Shown: positions 1 to 14,423, counted from the stretch's first letter. The stretch is 64,000 bases of DNA from Impatiens glandulifera (GCF_907164915.1 NC_061867.1:49231852-49295851); one strand, 5' to 3'. Numbers and translations: made by a program. Notes: generated from the letters alone by a model not told the origin.

Positions 1-2360
1 AATTCAATACTATTGTGAATCAATTGTTATCTGTTGAGATTGATTTTGGGGATGAAGTTAGTGCCCTGATTTTGTTAGCATCTCTACCAAATAGTTGAGA
101 ACCTATGAGGGCAGCAATTAGTAATTCAGTTGGAATTGCTAAACTGAAATTTGTTAAAGTTAGAGATCGTATTTTTGCTGAAGAGGTTCGTAAAATTGAT
201 TCTGGTAAAACATTCAAAGGTTCTGCTCTGAATGTGGAAAACAGGGGTAGAGGTAATGATAGAAATTTCAACCAAGGTAAGAGCAGATCTATGTCAAGGA
301 GCAGGAGAAGTCAGTCCAAGTCTGGGCGGACATTTGAGTGCTGGAATTGTGATAAACAGGGTCATTTAAAGAGGAACTGCAAAGCACCGAAGAAAAATGG
401 TAATGATAAAAATGATGCAGCCAACGTTGTTTCAGAATCAGTCACTGATGCGTTACTTCTGTCTATTGATAGTCCGATAGATTAATGGGTTTTAGACTCA
501 GGAGCGTCTTTCCACACCACTGCTCACAAAGAATTAATGGAGAATTATGTGACTGAAAACTGTGGGAAAGTATATCTTGCAGATGATGAGCCACTGAATA
601 TTGTTGGCATGGGGGACATCAAATTGAAGATGACAAATGGTTCTGTTTGGAAGATTAATAAGGTGAGACACATTCCAGGTTTAATGCGCAATTTGATTTC
701 TGTTACACAACTTGATGAAGAAGGTCACAATTTCAGTTGTGGAAATGGTGCATGGAAGGTGACTAAAGGAGTAATTGTTGTTACTCGAGGTCACAAAACT
801 GGAACGTTATACACGACTTCAACTTGCAGAGAAACAATTGCTGCTGTAGTTGATGACTCGAAGAACAGTGAATTGTGGCATTGCAGGTTGGGCCATATGA
901 GCGAAAAAGGGATGAAAATTCTTTTGAAGAATGGACAGATTCCAGAACTGAAGTCTGTTGAACATCAGTTATGTGAAAATTGCATTCTTGGAAAACAGAA
1001 ACGGGTGAGTTTCTTAAAGATTGGGAAAAGCTTAAGAAAGAAAAACTAGAGTTGGTACACACTGGTGTGTGGGGACCTGCACATGTTTCTTCTATTGGCG
1101 GATCATACTACTATGTGACTTTTATAGATGATTCAACAAGAAAAGTATGAGTTTATTTTATGAAGCACAGGTCTGAAGTATTTGTTATTTTCAAGAAGTG
1201 GAAGGCTTTGGTTGAAAATGAAACAAATCAGAAAATTAAATGCTTGAGATCCGACAACGGAGGTGAATATATCAATTCAGATTTCAAAGAGTATTGTGTT
1301 GTGAATGGGATCAGTATGGTGAAGACTGTACCCCGAACGCCTCAAGAGAATGTAGTAGCTGAACGAATGAATCGAACATTGAACGAGCGTGCTAGAAGCA
1401 TGAGATTGTATGTAGGGCTATCTAAAACCTTTTGGGCAGAAGCTATAAATACTGCTGCTTATTTGATAAACAGGGGACCATCTGTTCCTCTTGAATTCAG
1501 AATTCCTGAAGAAGCTTGGGATGAGAATTTTCAGGGATGAAGAAGTTCTCAAACTTTCACAAGAAGAATATGTGAAGAAAGTTCTTAGTATGTTTAACTT
1601 GTATGATGCAAAACCAGTTACTACCCCCTTAGTTAGTCACTTCATACTATCTAAAGATCAGTCGCCTTCAACAGAGGAGGAGAAAAATTACATGGCCACT
1701 GTTCTGTATGCCTCTGTCATTGGTTGTATTATGTATGCGATGGTTTGCACAAGAACAGACATAGCACATGCAGTAGGAGTTGTTAGCAGGTTCATGAGCA
1801 ACCCGGGTAGACAACATTGGGAAGCAGTAAAGTGGATACTACGATACTTAAGAGAAAGTACGAGTCTCACTTTGTGTTTTCGAAAGTCTAATATGGGTTT
1901 GGAAGGATATGTTGATGCTGACAATGGTGGTGATGTTGATAGTAAGAAGAGCACAACAGGGTACATTTATACTCTGGGAGGTACTGCAATCAGTTGGGTT
2001 TCAAAATTGCAGAAGATTGTTGCTCTTTCTAGTTGTGAGGCAGAGTATGTTGCTGTGACAAAAGCTGCTAAGGAGATTATGTGGTTACAACCATTTTTGC
2101 GAGAATTGGGTCAAGACTACGAGGGAAGTGTGTTGCGATGCGACAATCATAGTGTCATTCATTTGGCAAAAAATCCTGTTTATCATGGCAGGACGAAGAA
2201 TATACAGGTTCGTTATCATTTCATCCGGTCAGCTTTAGAAAGATGGAGTATTAGCTCTTGAGAAGATTCTCGGGAGTGAGAATCCAGCTGATATGTTGAC
2301 GAAAGCTGTGACAAATGAGAAACTGAAGTTGTGTGCAACTTCAGTTGGTCTTCTTCGTTA
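1..2360 (+). pseudogene. Copia gag-pol polyprotein, broken
   Basis: Would encode the Copia polyprotein. Visible in order: the gag C-terminus (from position 1), a zinc knuckle C-x2-C-x4-H-x4-C near 340-385, the protease motif DSGA near 500, the integrase HHCC region near 875-1000, and integrase core DNGGEY near 1254. RNase H with SSCEAEY lies near 2030, and the end of pol at 2360. Breaks: in-frame stops near 101 (a Trp position in the family), 483 and 1148, a frame change near 1045, and one near 2255. Sequence jumps from integrase (IPEEAW, about 1520) straight to the RT C-terminus, so about 1 kb with the RT active site (YVDD) is deleted. The residue N of NGVAER is V. The element cannot make a working polymerase. 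Confidence 0.85.
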
Positions 2361-2423
2361 AGACACCGAATGGAAAGCCACTACCGATCGAGAGATGATG
2401 AAGTTAGTCTCCAAGTGGGAGAT

Positions 2424-2789
2424 TGTTGAGTTATGGAGTCTACACTTATAATAAATTCTACATTGTTAATTAGAGTTTATTGGGTTTTCTTTTTTTGGTT
2501 TTGGGCTTGGGCCTGACTAAAGTTATTTATGTTTATTACCTGAATGTTTACCCTATAAATATGTGATTATTAAGGGTTTACATTGAAAGATAGAATTCTA
2601 GAGAGATAAAGTGTGAGGCAAAAACTTTGTATGCCTTCTTCTTTTCATAGTAGATCTGGTGGTGGCTGAAGTGGATGTAGCTCAATTTGAGTGAACCACT
2701 ATAAATCTGTGTGTTCTTGTGTTCTTCTTTCTTGTGTTTTTACAGATTGTTTTCAAACAGTTCGGATTTGGGAGATACAAATCCTAACA
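2424..2789 (+). repeat. 3' LTR of the decayed Copia element
   Basis: Begins TGTTGAG right after the purine-rich CCAAGTGGGAGAT and ends CCTAACA before LINE sequence. Length 366 bp. Its partner lies outside the window. An ATG at 2711 inside the LTR reads in frame into the downstream LINE reading frame. Confidence 0.75.
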
Positions 2790-4702
2790 GCCATGACATT
2801 ACAGAGGGGGTTTTAGAATTTTTTAGGAATCGTAAAATGCTCAAGCAATGGAATCTAACTGTTTTAAACCTCATTCCCAAAAGTTTCATGCCTAAAAAAA
2901 TACAAGACTTCCGACCCATTTCATGTGGTAACGTTGTTTATAAAATCATTTCGAAAATACTTGCAAAACGATTTCAAAAAGTGATTTCTAGCATTGTTAG
3001 TCTAGGTCAATCTGCATTCATACCCGGTAGGTCTATATCGCATAACATTCTCTTAATGCAGAACATTCTTAAGGGTTATGGGAAAAAGAGGATATCGCCT
3101 CAGGTCGTGTTTAAAATTGACATTCGCAAGGCTTTTGATTCCGTCAAGTGGGAAACTATCAATGATTTTCTTGTCATCTCGGGCTTCCTTAGAATCTTCA
3201 TTGAATGGATTATGCAGTGCGTTTCTACCTCTCGTTTCGTTGTCTGTGTCAATGGAGTGCATGGTGGCTACTTCAAAGGCGAAAGTGGTGTGAGGCAGGG
3301 TGACCCTCTCTCTTCTTTTATCTTTGTGTTGATCATGGAGGTCTTTGAGAGTGTCTTAACGACATTCCGAAAGAACCGTCATTACACTTTCCACCCTTTC
3401 TGCGAGGAGGAGAAGATTACTCACCTTTGTTTTGCCGACGACCTATTTGTTCTTGCACACACCGATGTTGATACCGTTAAAACTATAAAAGATGCTCTTA
3501 ACTTCTTCTATGATGTTACAGGTTTATTAATTAATGAGGAAAAAAGTGCAACGTTCTATGGCGGTGTTAATGACGAGACAAAGGCAAGTATACAAGACAT
3601 CATGGGCATCTCCGAAGGGTCGTTTCCGGTCCGTTACTTGGGGATTCCGCTCACGGCAAGGCAGATTCATGTAGTACATTGCAGGCCTCTTATTGAGAAG
3701 GTCAAAAATGTGATTATGGGTTGGGCAGCTAAGAAGTTATCTTATGCGGGAAGGATTGAATTGGCGGGCAGCGTGGTAATGGGGCTTATTGGGTATTGGT
3801 CTCAACAAATTGTTCTTCCTAAGAAGGTGATGCGGGAGCTTGATACATTATTACGGGACTTCATTTGGGGCACTCATGGTCGTGGGGGAAAAAAAGTCAA
3901 GTGGACTGATGTGTGTAAACCCAAAGACGAAGGAGGTGTGGGTTTGAAGAATTGTGTCGAATGGAATCGTGCCGTTACTTACAAGCATTTATGGGCCTTA
4001 CAATCTAAGTAGGATTCCTTATGGGTCAAATGGGTGTACTCCCGGTTTATGAAACGTGAAATGAGTATGGACGTGCAAAATTACCGACGATATGGCTTGG
4101 TCATTAAAAAGATATTGAAGCTCAAAAACAGCATTTGTTCGATATTTGACATCCGAATTGGTGATGGGCGTGGCACTCTGTTTTGGCACGACCCATGGTT
4201 CGAAAACAAACCATTGATTAGTAGAGACGAATTCCGAGGCCTAAAGATCCGGAGGGATTGTGCGGCTGCCACGGTTCATAACATTCATAACGGACTTTGG
4301 GTTTCGGTTATTACTAGAGTCTTGGAAGGCAAAAGAGCTATTGGTCATTTGAACGGTCTCAACATTTGTAATATGGCTGATGTGTACTTGTGGAAAGCGG
4401 AAGAAAATGGGAAAATTAAGTCAAGTGCAATTTGGAATGTTATTAGGGAAAGAGGTCAAATTGTAAGTTGGGCTTCACTTGTGTGGTCCTTGAAAATCAT
4501 TCCGAGACACCGATTTATTCTTTGGTTGGCTTTTCGTGGTAGACTTAGTACCCGTGATCGTATTCTTGCTTATATGGATATTCCGGACGCCAATTGTGTT
4601 CTTTCTAGTGGGTTTGCGGAGTCCATTGATCATCTTTTGGGTGGCTGTTTTTTTGCGCTAGGTCTATTTGGAATCTTTTTACTTTATTCATGGGAATTGT
4701 GA
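2790..4702 (+). pseudogene. LINE ORF2 reverse transcriptase, broken
   Basis: The RT domain is clear: DFRPIS near 2908, the motif-A aspartate in FKIDIRKAFDS near 3112, RQGDPLS near 3294, the catalytic FADD near 3430, and GIPLT near 3640. It is followed by the zf-RVT zinc-binding domain (FWHDPWFEN near 4184). An in-frame stop at 4010-4012 splits RT from zf-RVT; the end is degraded, with a further piece at 4733-5059. The endonuclease domain is missing. The reading frame is still open for about 430 codons if started in the Copia LTR at 2711. Confidence 0.85.
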
Positions 4703-5193
4703 GCTTGCCGGGGTCCTGGGAGGATATAAAAGTTGCTGCCCAAGTCTTATCTAAAGGTAGTAAATTTCATGCTAACGTTTTTAAGTGTGGGTTTGCTGCC
4801 ATCGTTTATCATTTTTGGGCTGAGAGAAATGCTAGAGTCTTTGGTAGAGTTCGTTGAAACGTTGATCATGTGTGGAGCGATATTGTATTTGAGTGTGGTG
4901 CACTACATAGAACGTGGAGACGGGTGCCTAAAGGCGAGCGGGAATGGGTCCTTTGTCACGAATGGAAAGTCAATTATAATGAAGTCACATCTTTTAAATG
5001 TTTTAAGGCTAGCTAGTTCTTTATGTTTTGTTTGTAAGTCATGTATGTTGCTTTGTTAAAATTGTTTGGTTCTTGAACTTTATTCTAACTTTTTAGGTTT
5101 GTTAGAAAGTTAGAGGAAACTATGTCCGTTTTCTTTCCCGTTTTGGGATTTTAATAAAATGACACTAAGTTGTTTTCCCAAAAAAAAAAAAAA
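2790..5193 (+). mobile_element. L1-type LINE, 5'-truncated or interrupted
   Basis: Encodes the C-terminal two thirds of a plant LINE ORF2, then a 3' UTR ending AATAAAATGACACTAAG near 5154-5170 and an A tract (5180-5193). The same 3'-end signature closes the copies at 30748-30940, 33726-35416 and near 57085, so these are one LINE family. The 5' end coincides with the Copia LTR, which suggests that Copia inserted into the LINE and that the LINE 5' part lies left of the window. Confidence 0.85.
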
Positions 5194-5194
5194 G

Positions 5195-5570
5195 GGCAGT
5201 GCCCTCTATGCCGCTATACCGGTCATGCCTTTCATTATTATATAGAATATTAGTTATATATTTAATTATACTATTTTTTACTTTTAAGTAACATTATAAT
5301 AACATTAAATAAATATATATTCTAAAATTTTACTATAATATAAGAATATTAATTATATATTTAATTATAAAAATATTATTATATATTTCAAATTATAAAA
5401 ATATTTTAAGTTATAATTACATTAAAATGTTTTAAGTATTAAGGGTGAATTATTCAAATAAGAGAACGGAGAAGCATTGAAGTATTTTTTAAATTATTTA
5501 GATAAGAGGGCGGTGACAAAATAAGAGGACAGAGGTCTTGTGCACCGCTGATGCTCTCATTGCACTCCTA
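5195..5570. repeat. Possible MITE next to the LINE tail
   Basis: This AT-rich stretch starts GGGCAGTGCCCTC and ends with sequence whose complement starts GGAGTGCAATGAGAGC, a weak inverted-repeat pair. It contains two copies of an ATAAGAG-GGCGGTG-like motif. No coding sequence and no clear target duplication were seen. Low confidence. Confidence 0.25.
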
Positions 5571-6862
5571 TCAAAAAAATATTGGAAATGAAAAGTTCTT
5601 TATGAGTCTTTAAATTGTGCAAAATAATCTTAATATTTATGTAAACCATAGAAATACATTAGATCTACTTCATGATACATTGTAAATTCACAAATGAAAT
5701 GATGCTTTAAGAGACTATTTTGAAGATTAATCTCAAGATCCTTTATCTATCCTTCTAAGTATGTTACATGTATAAAAATAATACTTGAGAGATTTTTATA
5801 TTTAAATTATACTAAACTAGATATTGAATAGTAGGTCCTACTCTAAAAAATGCATATTCATGTAGCTAGGCCTACAACTTTTGTTTTTTTAATAGATAGT
5901 TTAATGTAAGAATTAATAAATTAAACTTTAACTTAGTTGATTAATTATTATTTTTATTTGTGTAAAGACTATAAGTTTATTGTTCAAACTTTTTAAATAT
6001 GTTTTTGCAGATGTATATATTGCACCACCATTGAGTCGACCTTGGGCATATTTTTAAATCATTATCTCAATTAATTATGGAAAATTTTCTTTTTGGTCAT
6101 TGAAATGCATGCACTTTGTACTTAATTAGTTAATACATCTTAGGATATCCCTTTACCCATAACTACATATTCTAATTTGGGTTATTGTGAAATCAGAAAG
6201 TCTTTAACATGTTATTTAATATGTTTTGATAAATAAATAATATCTTAAAAAGCCAAAAATTAAAAAATTATTTCTAGATCTATATAAAATCTGAATATTT
6301 TATCTTCCTGCTATTTTGAAACTGAGATGGATCTTACATTCTTAATTAACAATAGCGCGCATTATATTGTGATAATAAAAGTCCTTTACATATTTCTGAA
6401 AAACCTATTATCATAAAAGAAGAGAGTATATTGACATTGATGTTTACTTATTTTTTGAGTTCTTACTGTGATTAATTAAGTCATTTGAATAAATTTTATC
6501 CTTAAAAAATAGCAAATAATTAAGCACTTCTAGACTAGTTATCAATAAAAATCAATCAATTGCGTTTGTGTTTATATTCATGATAAGTGTTTGGATTATG
6601 TCTTTATTCACGTTGTGTTGTTGTTTCTTTTAAAGGTTTGTCTAGCTTGATACAAATGATTCATTTCAATTTTTTCCTTTTTTGAGTTTTAATATAAGTC
6701 TTAAAAAAAAAAAAAAAAAAAAATCAACCAATTTATAATTGGTTCCTTTATAGTGTTCTTGTTCTAATTATTCTTGATTGAATTTTGAAGATTAAAAACA
6801 AAGGAAAAGTAGAATAAATATTGAGATCGAAATAAAAGATTCCCATAGAACCACACTCATAA
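5571..6862. other. Intergenic, no gene seen
   Basis: AT-rich sequence with an A tract at 6703-6722. No reading frame with family features, RNA gene or clear transposon end was recognised. Confidence 0.5.
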
Positions 6863-7306
6863 TCACTGGCCTCTAATCATTTGAAAAATGAACTTAAAGA
6901 GAGCATTCATCTTGTCATTCAACTCCTCAACTTCTACTTCCTTCTCAGCTAGCTTCAGTTTCAAACCATTTATCACCTCTGATTGATCATTAAAAATGGA
7001 AGCCCGTTTGATCGCCTGTTCTATTCTCTTCTCCATGCAATCTTCACTCTCTCTTAATGTCTTGTTTATTAATACCATCTCATCGTTCAACTGCAGATTC
7101 GCGTTTACGTCCTGAAATTTTTGATCTGCAAATAGAGAGAAGACGCAACTTAATGAATCCAATCGTGCCTTGGCATATCGCAAAAGGATCAAATCGGTCT
7201 GAAGAACGTTATTAGAAGAAGAAGAAGAAGAGTAGGTTTGGAGGTTTGCTAGGTACGATTCAAGAGATGCTTTGGACTTGATAATGAGAGATTTAAGATC
7301 GTCCAT
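6863..7306 (-). CDS. Coiled-coil protein, family copy A
   Basis: Unknown function. Starting at the ATG at 7306 (MDDLKSL) gives about 147 residues; an upstream in-frame ATG at 7360 is less like the other copies. It carries the family signature KSKASLES, a serine run, then heptad-rich helices with LKLKLAEKEVEVEELND near the C-terminus, as in copies B, C and D. The end (LFKFIFQMIRGQ) is only weakly hydrophobic, so a tail anchor is doubtful. No intron is needed. It is the leftmost member of a minus-strand family that recurs at 9.5, 22.6, 26.3, 49.5 and 51.0 kb. The reading frame is intact, but its divergence leaves open whether it is a gene or an old relic. Confidence 0.55.
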   Translation of the reverse strand: MDDLKSLIIKSKASLESYLANLQTYSSSSSSNNVLQTDLILLRYAKARLDSLSCVFSLFADQKFQDVNANLQLNDEMVLINKTLRESEDCMEKRIEQAIKRASIFNDQSEVINGLKLKLAEKEVEVEELNDKMNALFKFIFQMIRGQ

Positions 7307-7360
7307 TGCGATTAGGTTTGGCCAAACATTGGTTTGATTGATTTCCTTAAATATGTTCAA

Positions 7361-9543
<2,183 letters not shown>

Positions 9544-10002
9544 TTATTCATAATACCTGTTGGAACCGGGACTGCCTATTTTAAAACCTTGCATAATACT
9601 CATATGCAAATACTCATGTTCAAGTAACATATCATTCAATAGATTTTTCTCCTGTATCAGTTGTTCATTGTGTACTTGTTTCTCCTTCATTAGAGTCTCC
9701 ATCTTCTCAAACTCACATTCCTTCTCTTTAACCAATATTCCCTTTTGATCTAGCTTCAATTTCAAATCATTGGTCCCCACTGTTTGATCATCAACAACCC
9801 GTTTTAGTTCTTCTATTTTCCGATCCAATGTTGTATTCTGACTCAATCTTGAGAGATGATCAGCTTGCAACTTGGTCAACTCTGAGACAAGGGTTGAGTT
9901 GTCTGTTACCAGAGAAGCTTTAGACTTGAGGAGAGACTCAATCGTTTGAAGGAGCCTTAATTCCTTGTCTTCAGCCAGAGACAGTTTCAGTTTCAAATCC
10001 TT
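9544..10002 (-). pseudogene. Coiled-coil protein, family copy B, split by a Copia insertion
   Basis: The C-terminal 150 or so residues of a coiled-coil protein very like copy D: DLKLKLSLAEDKELRLLQTI, then LLKSKASL, the LKLKLDQK segment and KEKECEFEKMETLMKEKQ. The family reading continues on the other side of the Copia element at 14680-14715 (MVVEPQMKD in the complement) and then loses similarity. Copy D reads straight through the junction near 26750, giving the unoccupied site. The C-terminus lacks the hydrophobic tail seen in D and F. An ATG inside the Copia LTR at 10089 opens a chimeric frame into this remnant. Confidence 0.8.
9998..10002. repeat. Target site duplication TCCTT (left)
   Basis: TCCTT at 9998-10002 is repeated at 14680-14684, directly flanking the Copia element. 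Copy D has a single TCCTT at the matching place (near 26753). Confidence 0.92.
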
Positions 10003-10243
10003 TGTTGATAACAAGATGCCAAAATATATCTTTCTTATTATCTCAAATAGATTTTTACAACTCTTTATAGGAAAGCATAGACTCTTCATATGCTTAACTC
10101 TTCAAATTACAAAACAAAATTATTCTGCATATTAAATAGCTCCCACCCAAATCTCTTGGTTATCCCACTCACCCCTAGTTATTACTCTAGGATTATTAAA
10201 CATCAAAAAACTAAATACCTTATTAATTAAAGTTTATTCAACA
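10003..10243 (-). repeat. 3' LTR of the intact Copia element
   Basis: This 241-bp LTR starts TGTTGATAAC and ends TTTATTCAACA on the plus strand. Being the 3' LTR of a minus-strand element, it would drive read-through towards lower coordinates, into the remnant of copy B. Confidence 0.95.
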
Positions 10244-10258
10244 AATTTCCCCCTTAAA
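10244..10258 (-). other. Polypurine tract
   Basis: The complement reads TTTAAGGGGGAAATT directly before the 3' LTR: the usual plus-strand DNA primer of an LTR retrotransposon. Confidence 0.85.
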
Positions 10259-10259
10259 C

Positions 10260-13200
10260 TTAAATATTCTTCCCATCTCTCATTCCAATCAGCCTTTTAC
10301 AACTCTCCAGCAGTGTGGTCGGTAATGGCTTGGTGAATATGTCAGCGGCTTGAGCTCGACTTTCAACATGCTCCAACTCAACCTTTCCTTCTTTGATTTG
10401 TTCTCGAATGAAATGAAATCGGACGTCAATGTGCTTGCTCCTTCCGTGATTAACTGGATTCTTTGCCAACTCGATCGCTGACTTGTTATCAACTCGAATC
10501 ACAGTCCCTTCGTCTCGGGTCACTCCCAAATGCTTTAGTAAATTTGAAAGCCATACTGCATGACACACACTCCAAGAGGCCGCCACATACTCTGCCTCGC
10601 AGGTCGACAAAGCTACAATAGGCTGCTTCTTTGACAACCAAGTAAAAGCTGAATTTCCGAGTAGGAATACATAACCCGAAGTACTTTTCCGGTCATCAAC
10701 ATCACCACACCAATCACTATCAGAGTAACTCACTAATCGGTAGTTATCTGATTTTGAATAGAAGATACCAAGTGAAAGAGTTCCTCGAACATATCTCAGA
10801 ATTCTCTTCAAGGCCTTCCAATGTGTATAGCTTGGATCCTCCATGAATCTGCTTGTTATCCCAACACTCAACATTAGGTCGGGTCTCGTGCTTGTAAGAT
10901 ACCTTAGACTTCCGATTAAGCTTCGATATCTCCCAGCATCAGCCCGTTCTCCTCCATCAAACTTTGAGAGTTTAGTGCCTGGTTCCATTGGAGTTGAAAC
11001 TGGGTTGCAGTCCTTCATTTTAAACTTCTTTAAAATTTCAAGCGCATACCTCTCTTGGGATATAAAAATCCCTTCCTCTGACTGCTTCACTTCTAGGCCA
11101 AGAAAATATTTCATCAAACCTAAGTCTGTCATCTCGAACTCCTTCTTCATTACCTCCTTGAACTCCTCAATCAGTTTTGTGTTGCTTCCGGTGAATATGA
11201 GGTCGTCGACATAAAGAGCGACTACCATCATATCATTTTCTGATTTCTTTGTGTACAAGGCATGCTCGTACGGACATTGCTGGTACCCATTTTTCTTGAA
11301 ATACTCGTCAATTCTCTCATTCCAAGCACGAGGAGCCTGCTTCAGCCCATAGAGGGCTTTTCTCAATCTCAACACCTTCTTCTCATCACCTCTCTTCATA
11401 TACCCAAGTGGTTGCTCGACGTACACCTCCTCCTTCAACACTCCATTTAGAAATGCTGATTTCACATCCATCTGTAGAATTGGCCATTGGTTTTGAGCAG
11501 CTAACGAGATCAGAAGTCGGATTGACTCCATTCTCGTGACAGGAGCAAAAACTTCATCATAATCGATTCCCTCCTTTTGTCTATAGCCCTTCACCACAAG
11601 TCGAGCCTTATAACGCTCAACCTCTCCTTCGACATTCATCTTTTTTTTGTACACCCATTTTACTCCAATGGGTCGAGTTCCTTCAGGAAGGTCGGTTAGC
11701 TCCCAGGTTTTATTGCGTTCAATTGCCCCAATTTCTTCATCCATAGCCGATCTCCATTTCTCGTCTTGTACAGCTTTCTCAAAATTCAAATCTTCTGAGT
11801 CGGCGAGAAGACATACAATGTGGACTTCATTTGTAGTGTCATATATCTCCCGTAGACTTCTCATTCTGGGCTGTAGAGGCTCAGATTCATCTTCTGAAAG
11901 TTCGGTGGTTGTTGATATCGTAGGCATAACAGTCTCTGAACTAGTTTCTTCCTCAATCAGGTTACTCCAGTTCCATGTCATTGATTCCTCCACGTGAACA
12001 TCTCGACTCACCACCAATTTCTTATTAATAGGATCAAACAATTTATATGCCTTAGATTTTTCATCATACCCGATAAATATGTACTTCTTGCTTCGATCTT
12101 CTAACTTTGTCCTGTTCTGACTTGGTACTTGCCCATAAGCCACACTACCGAATACCTTGAGATGAAAGACACTCGGCTTCATACCACTCCAAATCTCTTG
12201 AGGTGTCTTCTCTCCTAGCTTGGCATGTGGACATCTATTTTGCACATAAACTGCGCACTGCACTGCCTCTGCCCAAAACTGTTTCGGCATATTCTTTCCT
12301 TTCAACATAGATCGAACCATATCGAGTATAGTTCGATTCTTTCGTTCTGCTACACCGTTTTGCCGCGGAGAATATGGAGCAGTCAAGAAACGCTTGATTC
12401 CATGTTCTTCGCAGTATTTGTTGAACTCGTTAGAAGTGAACTCACCTCCTCTGTCAGATCGGACTGCTTTGATAACTTTGTTTGTTTCTTTCTCCACCAT
12501 CACTTTAAATTTCTTGAAGTTTTCAAACACTTCTGACTTCTCCTTCAGAAAATAAACCCACGTCTTTCTCGAAAAATCATCAATTAAAGAAAGGAAGTAT
12601 CTTTTACCACTAAATGATTCTGGAGTTATTGGCCCACATAAATCTGTGTGAATCAGTCCGAGTTGCTCCTTTGCTCTGTATTCAGAACTGTTTGGGAAAG
12701 AAGTCCTCGCTTGTTTCCCGATCACACATTCTTCACAGAACCTCTTTTCGAATATAATGTTAGGCAGTCCAACCACCATCTCCTTTTTCACCAGCTCGTT
12801 CAACCCTCCGAACTGAAGATGACCGAACCGATAATGCCACTTCATGGCCTCATCCTCTAGATCAAGTTGCATACATTTATCTTGAACTATTTTAAGCTCA
12901 AGTTTGTACATACGGTTTTTCTTCATTTCTACCTGGGCAATGAGTCTCCCAAGTTTATCCTTCAGTTGCATTTCTCGGTCCTTCATTATAGCCGAGTATC
13001 CTTTCTCCATCAACTGTCCCATGCTCAGTATGTTGCTTTTGAGATCAGGTACGTAGTAAACATCTCTGATTTCTCCGATTCCCCCATTTTTCTGTTGATA
13101 CCTGATCGTTCCTCGACCTTTGACGGCTACTTTTGAAGCATCGCCGAAAGAAATGGATCCGGACTCCACCTTTGAGAGTATTTTGAATAAGCTCTCGTCG

Positions 13201-14285
13201 CCGCACATGTGGTTACTTGCCCCAGTATCCAAGTACCAAAATGAGTTATCAGAACAGCTTGGTTTGATCTCAGTTTCTGGAATTTTTGTCACCAGCAACA
13301 ACCCTTCATCTTCTTTCTCAGCAAAAAAGTTTGTTGGTTCCTCCTTTTTCTTCTCGGATCTACAATCTTTGGAAATATGACCCAACTTTCCGCAATTGTA
13401 AAATTTTATCGAGTAACAATCCTTGGCAACATGTCCATTCTTTCCACAGTTATAACACTCAATATTATTATTTGTGTTTGTCCGGCCACCCCGAGCTTGA
13501 CCTCTGCCATGCCAGTTCTGTTGGCCGACTTGCTCACTTCCTCGTCCACCTCTTCCTCTACCACCTAGGCTTCTGCCTCTTCCTCTGCCTCTGGTACTCT
13601 GAGCATAAAACACCTTCTCCTCTTTTATTGTCGCCTTCGCCTGGAGAGCCTGTTCAAGAGATCCCCCCTTCTTGTTTTTCCTTCTCTGCTCATGCGCTTC
13701 CAAGGACCCAGCAAGCACTTCAATGGTGAGCGTTGATAGATCCTTAGATTCCTCTATTGCGCACACAATATTTTCGAAACTATCTGTCAATGACCTCAGA
13801 ATCTTTTCAACAACTCGGTTTGATGAAAGACTCTCACCATTCCGATTTAGTTTGTTCACCACGGTCTCCACTCGAGTAATGAACTCAGATACGCTTTCAG
13901 ACTCTTTCATCCTCATGTTTTCCAGATCGCCCCTTAGGGTTTGAAGCCGGACTTGCTTCACCCGTTCGTCTCCTTTGTTTGCTATTTCGAGTGTATCCCA
14001 TGCCACTTTGGAAGATTTTGCGTCAGCTATCTTCTCAAAACCAGATTCGTCGACAGATCGGTATAGTAGATATAGAGCCGCCCTATCTTTAGCTCGAACG
14101 ACCTTCAACGCGTTCAACTGGGCATTTGAATACCCATCCGTGTTCTCCGGTTCCTCATACCCAGTCTCGACCACATCCCAGTTATCTTGGGAACCGAAAA
14201 GGGCCTTCATCTGCACCTTCCAGTTGTCGTAGTTGACGCCTTTTGTCAACTTGGGTAACGGGATGCCATTGGTTAGACCTGCCAT
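10260..14285 (-). CDS. Copia Gag-Pol polyprotein, intact
   Basis: One uninterrupted frame; the start at 14285 (MAGLTNG) fits Copia gags better than the in-frame ATG ten codons upstream. In order: UBN2-type gag; zinc knuckle [14 protein letters not shown] followed by a second knuckle whose first Cys is Phe; protease DTGA (about residue 350); integrase HHCC, the D,D-E core with SDRGGEF and [12 protein letters not shown] with YVDDL; RNase H with STCEAEY; and the end at TKPLP. It makes virus-like particle, protease, integrase, RT and RNase H for copy-and-paste transposition. All catalytic motifs checked are present. Frame length of about 1340 residues is normal for compact Copia elements. The lineage is not certain. 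Confidence 0.95.
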   Translation of the reverse strand: MAGLTNGIPLPKLTKGVNYDNWKVQMKALFGSQDNWDVVETGYEEPENTDGYSNAQLNALKVVRAKDRAALYLLYRSVDESGFEKIADAKSSKVAWDTLEIANKGDERVKQVRLQTLRGDLENMRMKESESVSEFITRVETVVNKLNRNGESLSSNRVVEKILRSLTDSFENIVCAIEESKDLSTLTIEVLAGSLEAHEQRRKNKKGGSLEQALQAKATIKEEKVFYAQSTRGRGRGRSLGGRGRGGRGSEQVGQQNWHGRGQARGGRTNTNNNIECYNCGKNGHVAKDCYSIKFYNCGKLGHISKDCRSEKKKEEPTNFFAEKEDEGLLLVTKIPETEIKPSCSDNSFWYLDTGASNHMCGDESLFKILSKVESGSISFGDASKVAVKGRGTIRYQQKNGGIGEIRDVYYVPDLKSNILSMGQLMEKGYSAIMKDREMQLKDKLGRLIAQVEMKKNRMYKLELKIVQDKCMQLDLEDEAMKWHYRFGHLQFGGLNELVKKEMVVGLPNIIFEKRFCEECVIGKQARTSFPNSSEYRAKEQLGLIHTDLCGPITPESFSGKRYFLSLIDDFSRKTWVYFLKEKSEVFENFKKFKVMVEKETNKVIKAVRSDRGGEFTSNEFNKYCEEHGIKRFLTAPYSPRQNGVAERKNRTILDMVRSMLKGKNMPKQFWAEAVQCAVYVQNRCPHAKLGEKTPQEIWSGMKPSVFHLKVFGSVAYGQVPSQNRTKLEDRSKKYIFIGYDEKSKAYKLFDPINKKLVVSRDVHVEESMTWNWSNLIEEETSSETVMPTISTTTELSEDESEPLQPRMRSLREIYDTTNEVHIVCLLADSEDLNFEKAVQDEKWRSAMDEEIGAIERNKTWELTDLPEGTRPIGVKWVYKKKMNVEGEVERYKARLVVKGYRQKEGIDYDEVFAPVTRMESIRLLISLAAQNQWPILQMDVKSAFLNGVLKEEVYVEQPLGYMKRGDEKKVLRLRKALYGLKQAPRAWNERIDEYFKKNGYQQCPYEHALYTKKSENDMMVVALYVDDLIFTGSNTKLIEEFKEVMKKEFEMTDLGLMKYFLGLEVKQSEEGIFISQERYALEILKKFKMKDCNPVSTPMEPGTKLSKFDGGERADAGRYRSLIGSLRYLTSTRPDLMLSVGITSRFMEDPSYTHWKALKRILRYVRGTLSLGIFYSKSDNYRLVSYSDSDWCGDVDDRKSTSGYVFLLGNSAFTWLSKKQPIVALSTCEAEYVAASWSVCHAVWLSNLLKHLGVTRDEGTVIRVDNKSAIELAKNPVNHGRSKHIDVRFHFIREQIKEGKVELEHVESRAQAADIFTKPLPTTLLESCKRLIGMRDGKNI

Positions 14286-14423
14286 TCCTCTCAAGTGTTT
14301 AAACTCAACACACACACCTCACAAGGCTCTCGATCGCTCTTGTTTTTCTCTCTCGGCCAGCGCACACCGCGACGTTCTCTTTTGAGACTAACAGGTTTTC
14401 TCACGCTCACCTCACACACAATA

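Larger units (their letters stand above)
1..2789 (+). mobile_element. Ty1/Copia LTR retrotransposon, 3' part, decayed (Tork/Tnt1-like)
   Basis: The remains of gag, protease, integrase, the C-terminal part of RT and RNase H run left to right and end in a polypurine tract (about 2411-2423) and one LTR (2424-2789). The 5' LTR and most of gag lie outside the window. Domain order PR-IN-RT-RH marks Copia, and the protein resembles the Tork/Tnt1 group. It is nested against LINE sequence that starts at 2790, so it probably inserted into that LINE. The target duplication cannot be checked because the left end is missing. Confidence 0.85.

Noticed and set aside
10843..14232. Several plus-strand frames of 60-147 codons
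   Set aside because: All are antisense shadows of the intact Copia gag-pol frame.
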